NCBI GenBank assembly: GCA_050330955.1
Contig: JBHJHJ010000001.1
Location: 1-5,574, forward strand
DNA: 5,574 nt
Direction of reading: 5' to 3'
From: JBCCAG01 sp050330955
Lineage (GTDB): Bacteria; Cyanobacteriota; Cyanobacteriia; CAKZMO01
Position 1 is the stretch's first letter. Each line of letters starts with the position of its first letter. The translations under genes and the position numbers were made by a program. Positions 1 through 5,335 of the stretch are shown here, in pieces. Under the pieces are notes generated by a model. The model worked only from the letters and a program-made list of their open reading frames with translations. It was not told the DNA's origin and did no database searches.

Positions 1-1
1 G

Positions 2-199
2 GTGGAGGCCACCAACAACCTTGCTGAGCGCCAGTTGCGTCCTGCGGTTATCTCTCGCAAGCTCTCGTGCGGCAACAAAACGCCCACCGGAGCAACCACT
101 TGGGCTATCCTCGCATCCCTTGCTGCCACCTGCGAGCAGCGAGGCGACTCGTTCATCGAACAAGTCGCCCATGCCATGGTGCTTGATAACGCCGCCTAG
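2..199 (+). CDS. IS66-family transposase, C-terminal part (runs off left edge)
   Basis: The reading frame is open from the left edge and ends at TAG 197-199, leaving about 65 residues. It contains TNNLAERQLRPAVISRK near its beginning, which matches the conserved C-terminal block of IS66-type DDE transposases (DNNxAERxLRP). The Glu of AER (residue 9 of the visible part) corresponds to the third catalytic acidic residue in that family. The following GNKTPTGATTWAILASLAATCEQRG resembles the usual helical region after it, and the tail (IEQVAHAMVL) looks like a normal family C-terminus. The first codon in view is GTG but is almost certainly internal, not a start. The protein cuts and rejoins DNA at the ends of the element. 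Whether the full gene is intact cannot be seen. The sequence just after the stop (CTGTACGCTAAAC, 200-212) may be part of the right terminal inverted repeat, judged only from memory of IS66 ends. Confidence 0.8.
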   Translation: MEATNNLAERQLRPAVISRKLSCGNKTPTGATTWAILASLAATCEQRGDSFIEQVAHAMVLDNAA

Positions 200-270
200 C
201 TGTACGCTAAACACGTACTCAGGCTATGCGATCGCTATCTCTAATCATCCGCTTCGCCATTAGTTAGCCA

Positions 271-702
271 TTAGACATTGGCTTCACATCTTGTCCCGTC
301 AGGCAGGATCGCATTCGAAAGACGTATATTCGACATCTGACCACTGGAGATGATGGCACTATGTAGGTTAGCGTTTGTGCAGTCAGCAGCGATTATATTG
401 GCCTTGGTGAAGTAGGCATTACACAAGTGAGCCCCTCTGAGATTAGTGCGCTGCAGAAGCGCATTAACCATGCTAGCTCTCTCCATATAGGCATTTCTAA
501 AAATAGTATTATTAAGCTTGGCGCCAGTAAAGTTAGCGCCGTTAAGCTGTGCACCGCTCAAATCGGCACCGGATAGGTCTGCGTAGGAAAAATTAGCGTC
601 CACTAAAACAGCTCTGCGAAAGCAGGCATTGGTTAGATCTGCCCCGCTAAAATCCTCGCCCTTGAGACAAGCATCAGCGTAATGGAGTGTGGTTAAGGAC
701 AT
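271..702 (-). CDS. Pentapeptide-repeat protein (143 aa)
   Basis: ATG at 702-700, stop TAA at 273-271. Residues 11 to about 133 follow an unbroken five-residue register of A-x-[L/F]-x-x type (for example ADLSGADLSGAQLNGANFTG at 41-60), giving about 24 repeats. Known pentapeptide proteins fold as a right-handed four-sided beta-helix with four repeats per turn, so this would be about six turns with hardly any other domain. The central repeats are canonical; those after about residue 70 are looser, with M, I or C at the centre position (73, 78, 103, 108, 118, 123). It ends with ILPDGTRCEANV, an LPDGT tail common in cyanobacterial members. There is no signal peptide or membrane segment, so it is probably cytosolic. 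Molecular function is unknown for most such proteins; DNA-gyrase mimicry is known for a few, but nothing here points to it. No strong Shine-Dalgarno is visible. Base composition is more AT-rich than the two large genes to its right, and it contains no HIP1 octamer. Confidence 0.88.
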   Translation of the reverse strand: MSLTTLHYADACLKGEDFSGADLTNACFRRAVLVDANFSYADLSGADLSGAQLNGANFTGAKLNNTIFRNAYMERASMVNALLQRTNLRGAHLCNAYFTKANIIAADCTNANLHSAIISSGQMSNIRLSNAILPDGTRCEANV

Positions 703-711
703 AGTGTGTTC

Positions 712-781
712 TTAGGGATGTAATGAACAGGTTGGACGTTCAGGCAGGATAAATCTGCAGATGGAAGTTTCATCTGTCCAC
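712..781 (-). pseudogene. Remnant of the 3' end of a pentapeptide-repeat gene
   Basis: Just upstream of the pentapeptide gene that starts at 702, the minus strand repeats landmarks of that gene's own 3' end in the same order. ATCCTGCCTGA is identical (750-740 versus 309-299). GTGGxCAGATG matches at 10 of 11 bases (781-771 versus 344-334). After ATCCTGCCTGA both copies have exactly 25 bases and then TAA (714-712 versus 273-271), with TGT at the same place. The translated tails are ILPDGTRCEANV in the gene and ILPERPTCSLHP here. Between the two landmarks the spacing is 24 bases in the gene and 20 here, a frame-breaking difference. The simplest reading is a decayed tandem paralogue whose C-terminal end is still recognisable. 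Its 5' limit is not determinable by eye; an intact copy of the same size would reach about 1143, but I see no clear pentapeptide pattern there. The matching segments are short, so confidence is moderate. Confidence 0.45.
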
Positions 782-809
782 GCGGTAATAAGACTTGGTC
801 CGAAGGTCG

Positions 810-911
810 TATAGCACCGCTATAAAGGCTTATGCACGGTGGCGCACCGCTTAGCTCCAGAACGCTCCGGTTCAACCTGAAATCATTCTAGGCAAAGTGG
901 CTGATGCGATA
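810..911. repeat. Imperfect tandem repeat, copy A
   Basis: This segment aligns with 935-1038 at about two thirds identity, with one single-base indel near each end. In the ungapped core (820-876 against 946-1002, offset 126) 38 of 57 bases agree. Of the 19 differences, 17 are transitions and only 2 are transversions (positions 828 and 864). The best shared block is GCAAAGTGGC (892-901). Copy A carries the perfect hairpin TATAGC-ACC-GCTATA (810-824) and a second small one, CGGTG-GCG-CACCG (837-849). Neither is fully kept in copy B. Mismatches are spread over all three codon positions, which argues against a conserved protein. Confidence 0.65.
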
Positions 912-934
912 TGTTTTGAGGGCGATCGCGCTTC

Positions 935-1038
935 TATAGGCATCGCTACAGAGCTTTGTGCGCAATGGCGCGTCATTTGGCCCCAGGATTCTCCAGTTCA
1001 GCACCAAAACTGTCCAAAGCAAAGTGGCCAACGCTATA
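935..1038. repeat. Imperfect tandem repeat, copy B
   Basis: Second copy of the unit at 810-911, offset by 125 to 127 bases, so the two lie in direct tandem orientation with a short spacer of 23 bases. GCAAAGTGGC recurs at 1019-1028. The TATAG(G)CA[T/C]CG block at the left end (935-945) corresponds to 810-819 with one extra G. The hairpins seen in copy A are degraded here. I do not recognise the unit as a named repeat family. Confidence 0.65.
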
Positions 1039-1203
1039 GATGCCCTCACTGCGTCATTGGTTACAGTTATTAATCTATCTTTCTTGACGTAACAACTTAT
1101 AAAGTTACAGAGAAATGAGACTTTACTTCTGTGAGCGTGTTGCAATGATTACGCCTCAGCTGCGCCTCAATGGCATCGATGGGGAATCTGTTTGCCCTAA
1201 GGG

Positions 1204-2448
1204 TTATGTTGCCTGCCCCACGACGGACAGCAAGTGAGCTGCAATACGCTCGGCAGCGCCAGGCGCCCCCAATCGGCGCTGACCGTTACAGGCGATCGCT
1301 TGCCGTCTGGGCAGATCTGCCCAGAGCTGTCTCAAAGCATCGCCCGCCTCGGATGGGGAATCGACGAGCTGCACTGACGGTCCCAGCAGCCGGGTCTGCG
1401 CCTCCGCAAACGCGGGGGTGAACTGCGGCCCTTCACCCACTAGCGTCAGGGCAGGCTTGCCTAGCCCTACAAACTGCTCCGTGGCGGTCCCGGCCATAGC
1501 GATCGCCACCTCAGCCTCGTTCAAAAAGTCGTAGAAGCGGGCGTCAATCTCCAATCTTGCCTCCCCCTGAGCATAGGTCTGGCCACCGCCTGGCGTTTGG
1601 CTAACCAGCTGCCAGCCCTGCCCCTCAGCCTGCTGGGTAAAGCGCTTTAGATCTAGATTGGGGGCGATCGCCGCTAGAAACCGGGCGCCGCGCCAAACTC
1701 GCTGGACTGACGCTACAGCCACCAATAGCTTCTGCCAGTTGCGCTCGGCCTCAGGGCTGCGGGAGCCCGGCAGCAGCAGGATTGCTCTAGGCTGCCCATC
1801 CTTCATCAAATGGGTTGCGTAATCCATGCCGACCCGCAGTCCATCCATCATCGGATTGCCCAGATCCACCGCCGCAATGGGCCACTGCTGCAAAAACTCA
1901 GTGGTCAAGCTGTCGCGGGGAAATACTGCCCGGCAGCGATCGCGGCTCATCAGCCATCGCTCCCAGGGCAGGTAGACCGAGCCCGACCACCGCTCCAGTT
2001 GCTCAAACCAGGTGCGCCGAGCCAAGGGGCCTGACTCGTCCCGCAGATAATACTCCGATTTTGCCGTACCCACGAAGGCATAGGGTGCACCGCTGGCCCA
2101 AGCAAACAGCAGCGGCACGATGTCCCCTACCGCCAAAATGCAGCCGCCCGCTTGTCCCCACTGACGCGCGATTCGAAGCTGCGATCGCGTCAGGGAGAGC
2201 AGCCCACCCTGAACATCCCGCCAAAGCTGTGCCCCGTCCATATAGACAAAGCCGCCGGACGGCATAATTTGCGTTGGGCCAGCCAGCGGGATATCGGCAG
2301 CCCTGTAGGCGTGGCCGTCGCCTACGATGGGCAGGGCTACTAGCTCCAGCGGCTGTCCTAAGCTAGTGGCCTGCTGCTGCAGCGCCTTGAGCACTCGGAG
2401 GGCGATCGCGTCCTCGCCGTGGCCGTTACTGAGGCACAGCAGCCTCAT
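1204..2448 (-). CDS. Lipid-A-disaccharide synthase-related protein (LpxB-like, GT19-like glycosyltransferase)
   Basis: Protein of 414 residues, ATG at 2448-2446, TAA at 1206-1204. It begins MRLLCLSNGHGED (SNGHGED at 7-13), an LpxB/MurG-like N-terminal loop. It continues with LPIVGDGHAY (39-48), an ILAVGDIVPLLFA strand-turn segment (104-116), GNPMMDG (197-203), the domain-2 strand and loop LLLPGSRSPEAERN (224-237), and the nucleotide-sugar-binding-like AMAGTATEQFVGLGKP (317-332). These are the landmarks of the cyanobacterial LpxB-related family, which is separate from true LpxB. The family is predicted to have two Rossmann-like domains and to transfer a sugar from a UDP-sugar to a lipid at the cytoplasmic face, but its acceptor is not established to my knowledge. 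There is no signal peptide. The start overlaps the stop of the M48 gene by four bases (ATGA) with no clear own Shine-Dalgarno, which indicates translational coupling. Length and motifs suggest an intact gene. The assignment to the family is firm; true LpxB activity is not claimed. Confidence 0.88.
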   Translation of the reverse strand: MRLLCLSNGHGEDAIALRVLKALQQQATSLGQPLELVALPIVGDGHAYRAADIPLAGPTQIMPSGGFVYMDGAQLWRDVQGGLLSLTRSQLRIARQWGQAGGCILAVGDIVPLLFAWASGAPYAFVGTAKSEYYLRDESGPLARRTWFEQLERWSGSVYLPWERWLMSRDRCRAVFPRDSLTTEFLQQWPIAAVDLGNPMMDGLRVGMDYATHLMKDGQPRAILLLPGSRSPEAERNWQKLLVAVASVQRVWRGARFLAAIAPNLDLKRFTQQAEGQGWQLVSQTPGGGQTYAQGEARLEIDARFYDFLNEAEVAIAMAGTATEQFVGLGKPALTLVGEGPQFTPAFAEAQTRLLGPSVQLVDSPSEAGDALRQLWADLPRRQAIACNGQRRLGAPGAAERIAAHLLSVVGQAT

Positions 2449-4661
2449 CGGCCTGGGCTCACCGGGGCCAGAGGCGCTTCTATTGCTTCAGGTTCAGTCT
2501 CAGGTCCAGTTGCGTCAGGTCCAGTTGCGTCAGGTCCAGCATCCGGCGGGGCAGAGGGGTCGTCCAGAGCAGAATTTTCCTCTGTCTCAGCTTCAGGAAC
2601 AGCCTCTGGGTCGATGGGCTCGCCATTTTCATCCAGCTCCAGCAGCACCCCAGCCTGAATCAAAATCCGCCGCACCCGTTCCTGGATTCGCTGGTGCTCA
2701 TCCACACCTTCGTAGGCATAGCGGTTGTAGCCGTTTGCTTCAATTAAGCTATTCAAGCGGCGGATGCGCTCTGGCGTGTCTGGGTGTGTGGAGAGCCAAT
2801 CAAAGTTGCCCCGAGGATTTTCTTCTTCTAAGGTTTCCATTAGTCGCGCCATGCCATCAGCCGCATAGGGAGACGCCGCCAGCATACGGGTCCCGAGGCG
2901 GTCGGCCTGGCGCTCCATATCGCGGCTGTAGCTCAGCACCGCGAGGTTAGTCGCTACGCCACCGTAGGGCACGACTCTCAGGACGTTCGCTACCAAATTT
3001 CCCCCAGTCATAATCTGAAACCCATGGGACAGAATAGCGTGGGAGAGCTCGTGGGCCACCAGTCCCGCAAACTCCGCCGTCGTTTCAGTCTTAAGAATGG
3101 CCCCTGCGTTGATGAACACCTTACCGCCGGGGAGGGCAAACGCATTCAGTTCATCCGCCGCCACGATATAAAACTCATACTCAAATTCATCGCGCCCGCC
3201 CAGCTCAGCCAGCTCCTGCCCCAACTCATTGACGTAGGTCACGACCTCTTCGTCAGTAATCAGCTCTAGCTCTTCCGCCGCCCGCTGAGCGGTACGCTCC
3301 CCCACTGCCGCTTCGCCCCGCATCAGCAGAATGCTCGTTTGCAGGGCCGACAGCGGACCGAAGATGTTGCCTGTCAGCGCAAACCCAATGCCGCCCGCCA
3401 GCACGTTGCCAATGGCGTTGCGGGTGATGCGCGATCGCATCCGGCGGCGGAAGCGGTCCTGGTACTCATCGGCAGAAACGGCCAGCTCCGCTGACGCCGG
3501 TTCCTCAGGGTTGATTAGGGCAAACTGCCGCGCTGCGATCGCCGCCTGCAGCCATTCCTCTTGGGCCACCAAGGCGTCGATGCGGGCTTGGGTGAGGGTG
3601 AGGTCGTTGGGATAGAGGGTGGCGGCCCGCTCCAGCACGGCGATCGCCGCTTCAGGCTGCTCCTGCTGATTTAGCCGCTCGGCGTAGCTCAAATGACCCG
3701 GGATAAACTCCGGGTTTTCCTGGGTCAAGAGCTGCAGCGGAACGTCAATGCGGGTGTCTAGGCCGCTCTCCAGTCCAGCCTGGTATTCCCGCCAGTAGAC
3801 TTGGCCCGCCGGGGAGAGCTGCTCGGGGTCGAGGATGGGCTCGGCGCGCTCAATCACCTCGCCCTCGAAATCTCCCTTTGCCGAGCGATAGATCACTTCT
3901 GCTTCGGCATAGCGGCCCAATTCAAATAGGCGATCGCCTTCGGAAAATAGCTCTAGGCGTCGCTGTCGGGCGGCTTCCTCAGCGGCGGCTTCGGGGTCTT
4001 CTTCTAGGCTTTCCTCCGAGTCGGCTGTTTCAGCCCCAGTGCTTTCCCCGCCATCTTCCTCCGCAGCTTCATCAGCATCGGGCTCTATATTGATATCACC
4101 ATTGCCGCTATCAGGAGCATCGGCGCCTTCCGCTTCGTTAGGGCTATCCTCATCCCCGGCAGGGCCATCTGCTTGAGACGCGGTTGGGCTAGTTTCTGTT
4201 GATTCAGGTTCTGTAGCTTCAGTCTCAAGGGGGCTCGGGCTTGGAGCATCAGCTTCATAGGTTTCCCCATCTGCAGAACTTTCGACGGCCTCCTCAGTTG
4301 GTGTCGATGTGCCCTCTGGGACAGCGTCTCCGCCCACTTGGGCAACGGTCCAGGTTTCCCCAGGCGAATCAATCCATGGGGCAGCGGTCGATGGTGGTTC
4401 TACACCGAATTCAGGAAGGCTGACGGATTGACCTAGCGCAATGCTAGTGTCTGATAGCGCTACGTTTGGCTGGGGTAGGGCGTGCAGCGAAACGATTGCA
4501 GGCTGTGCGGGTTCCGCCTCGGTGAGGCCTATGGCCTCAATGCCGTCTGACTCGCGACTTTTAGGGTGATCTTCAGCGATCGCCGCTGGAGAGAACACCG
4601 TGACCAAGGTGAAAGCAACTGCTCCGCCTAAAAGAGAAGCTCCAGACCGATGGCTTGCCAT
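2445..4661 (-). CDS. Exported M48-family zinc metalloprotease with TPR-like repeats
   Basis: With ATG at 4661-4659 the protein has 738 residues and opens with a good Sec signal peptide (hydrophobic core about 10-25, likely cut after AIA at 27-29); there is no lipobox Cys. A GTG nine codons upstream (4688) is open but would put charged residues before the signal, and the ATG has GGGGA seven bases ahead, so the ATG is preferred. Next comes an acidic low-complexity region (about 60-231). TPR-like helices follow at 237-263, 327-354 and 358-388. An Arg-rich stretch (403-411) and a hydrophobic segment (416-446) come before the M48 peptidase domain (about 460-640): HELSH with zinc ligands H537 and H541 and catalytic E538, ERQAD with probable third ligand E583, and STHPDTPERI with H626. 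The C-terminal tail is acidic and proline-rich. BepA-type M48/TPR proteins act in the periplasm on outer-membrane assembly, but there the TPR follows the protease; here it precedes it. Likely site: periplasm. Confidence 0.9.
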   Translation of the reverse strand: MASHRSGASLLGGAVAFTLVTVFSPAAIAEDHPKSRESDGIEAIGLTEAEPAQPAIVSLHALPQPNVALSDTSIALGQSVSLPEFGVEPPSTAAPWIDSPGETWTVAQVGGDAVPEGTSTPTEEAVESSADGETYEADAPSPSPLETEATEPESTETSPTASQADGPAGDEDSPNEAEGADAPDSGNGDINIEPDADEAAEEDGGESTGAETADSEESLEEDPEAAAEEAARQRRLELFSEGDRLFELGRYAEAEVIYRSAKGDFEGEVIERAEPILDPEQLSPAGQVYWREYQAGLESGLDTRIDVPLQLLTQENPEFIPGHLSYAERLNQQEQPEAAIAVLERAATLYPNDLTLTQARIDALVAQEEWLQAAIAARQFALINPEEPASAELAVSADEYQDRFRRRMRSRITRNAIGNVLAGGIGFALTGNIFGPLSALQTSILLMRGEAAVGERTAQRAAEELELITDEEVVTYVNELGQELAELGGRDEFEYEFYIVAADELNAFALPGGKVFINAGAILKTETTAEFAGLVAHELSHAILSHGFQIMTGGNLVANVLRVVPYGGVATNLAVLSYSRDMERQADRLGTRMLAASPYAADGMARLMETLEEENPRGNFDWLSTHPDTPERIRRLNSLIEANGYNRYAYEGVDEHQRIQERVRRILIQAGVLLELDENGEPIDPEAVPEAETEENSALDDPSAPPDAGPDATGPDATGPETEPEAIEAPLAPVSPGR
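2488..2544. repeat. 15-base tandem repeat inside the M48 gene
   Basis: On the plus strand TCAGGTCCAGTTGCG occurs twice without a gap (2500-2514 and 2515-2529). A partial third copy follows (TCAGGTCCAG..., 2530-2544) and a diverged one precedes (from 2488, TCAGGTTCAG). In the protein this gives the PDATG repeat of the C-terminal tail (about residues 706-722). Being a multiple of three, unit gain or loss by slippage would keep the frame. Confidence 0.85.
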
Positions 4662-4668
4662 GAAACCG

Positions 4669-4673
4669 TCCCC
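4669..4673 (-). promoter_or_regulatory. Ribosome binding site deciding the M48 start
   Basis: GGGGA on the minus strand, seven bases before ATG 4661-4659. It supports this ATG over the upstream GTG at 4688, which lacks a purine-rich site and would lengthen the signal peptide's N-region to an unusual degree. Confidence 0.45.
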
Positions 4674-4729
4674 ACGAAGGTAAAACACTTCGTTTAGTGT
4701 AGCGATTCGACCCGATAACTGTGCATGAC

Positions 4730-5200
4730 CTACGTCTGGATATCTGCTGCATTCTTTTGGGAGACCAATCGGCCATTGGGCAACGTTGTTGCGTTGAGCG
4801 TACAGCCAAGCTTCAGCTCACGCTCTGAAACGAGGGTGCCAATTAGCGTGGCGTGGGTCAGGTCTGTATTGACAAAGACGGCATTCCTTAAGTCAGCTCG
4901 GGACAAGTCCGCACCCCGTAGATTCGTCTTTAAGAGCGTTGCCTCTTGGAGGTTGGCATTCTTTAGACGGGCATTTCTCAGCAGAGCATTGGTTAGATTG
5001 GCCCCCGTGAGCACCGCTTCGGAAAGATTGGCTTCGGTTAAATCAACCCCCACTAACCGCGTTCCCGATAGGTTGGCGCCCCGCAGGTTTACCCGTTTCA
5101 TAGAAATACCGCTTAGATCTAGATCGGACAGGTCTTGACTGACGAAATTCATGCCGTCGAGGCAGTTGTTATTAGCGGCGGCAAGACTAAGCAAATCCAT
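4730..5200 (-). CDS. Pentapeptide-repeat protein (156 aa)
   Basis: ATG at 5200-5198, TAG at 4732-4730. About 21 consecutive pentapeptides run from residue 17 to 121, with Leu at nearly every centre position (24, 29, 39, 44 and so on; F at 19 and 109, M at 34), for example VNLRGANLSG at 37-46. The regularity and Leu dominance exceed those of the left pentapeptide gene. A beta-helix of about five turns is expected from the known fold. Before the repeats is a short segment (MDLLSLAAANNNCLDG), and after them a 35-residue tail containing NATTLPNGR, the counterpart of the LPDGT tail in the other protein. No signal peptide or transmembrane segment is visible, so it is probably cytosolic. Its role is unknown. 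It lies 68 bases upstream of the M48 start on the same strand and could be first in a three-gene transcript with the M48 and LpxB-like genes. No clear Shine-Dalgarno precedes the ATG. It contains no HIP1 octamer. Confidence 0.88.
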   Translation of the reverse strand: MDLLSLAAANNNCLDGMNFVSQDLSDLDLSGISMKRVNLRGANLSGTRLVGVDLTEANLSEAVLTGANLTNALLRNARLKNANLQEATLLKTNLRGADLSRADLRNAVFVNTDLTHATLIGTLVSERELKLGCTLNATTLPNGRLVSQKNAADIQT

Positions 5201-5335
5201 AGTGACGCGGCTTAAGAGCTATTCGTATTGCATGTGTGTTTATCTCTTCAGATGCGGTAATAGACGAGCCGGAAGATGACTGATGGTAACCCTTCAGGCC
5301 TCAGCTAAAACCGGCAAAACCGCTATGGTAGAGCT
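5201..5335. other. Divergent intergenic region
   Basis: This 135-base gap separates the minus-strand pentapeptide gene from the plus-strand ABC transporter gene and must hold the promoters of both unless they are internal to neighbours. I see no pair of -35 and -10 boxes good enough to call. GCGGTAATAGAC (5254-5265) nearly repeats GCGGTAATAAGAC upstream of the other pentapeptide gene (782-794). A four-codon frame, ATG GTA GAG CTA TGA (5325-5339), overlaps the ABC start by ATGA. Confidence 0.5.

Larger units (their letters stand above)
703..1203. other. 500-base stretch without a convincing gene
   Basis: This lies between the 3' end of the LpxB-like gene and the start of the left pentapeptide gene. 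Two open frames of 60 and 85 codons exist on the minus strand (875-693 and 1145-888), in the same phase and separated by one TAG, but neither product resembles a family I know. The stretch contains the pentapeptide-gene remnant at 712-781 and the tandem repeat at 810-1038. Smaller structures are a perfect inverted repeat TATAGC-ACC-GCTATA (810-824), CAGATG/CATCTG arms (758-763 and 771-776), GTAAC/GTTAC arms (1089-1093 and 1104-1108), and CGCCTCA repeated directly at 1152-1158 and 1163-1169. One HIP1 octamer lies at 922-929. No GC-rich hairpin followed by a T-run that would be a textbook terminator for the upstream operon is visible. Confidence 0.6.

Noticed and set aside
693..875. 60-codon open frame on the minus strand overlapping the left pentapeptide start
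   Set aside because: Its sequence overlaps repeat copy A and the pentapeptide remnant, its product matches no family I know, and it would overlap the next gene's start. Better explained as decay product.
810..1038. Template/variable repeat pair of a diversity-generating retroelement
   Set aside because: Differences are transitions in both directions rather than adenine-specific, and no reverse transcriptase gene is in view.
1084..1112. TTGACG followed by an AT-rich stretch as a promoter on the plus strand
   Set aside because: No -10-like hexamer at 16 to 18 bases (ACAGAG region) and no plus-strand gene downstream.
888..1145. 85-codon open frame on the minus strand
   Set aside because: It lies over repeat copy B, the differences between copies show no codon periodicity, and the product has no recognisable domain. 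It is in phase with the 693-875 frame across one TAG, which I noted but consider insufficient.
2327..2950. 207-codon open frame on the plus strand and other long plus-strand frames over 1170-4423
   Set aside because: They lie antisense to the two strongly supported genes, and their low-complexity, Arg/Pro/Ser-rich products are typical shadows of GC-rich coding sequence.
4685..4724. Possible promoter (TACACT, minus strand, 4701-4696) and small hairpin ACACT/AGTGT followed by T's before the M48 gene
   Set aside because: No acceptable -35 box lies at 16 to 18 bases, and a 5-base-pair AT-rich stem is too weak for a terminator.
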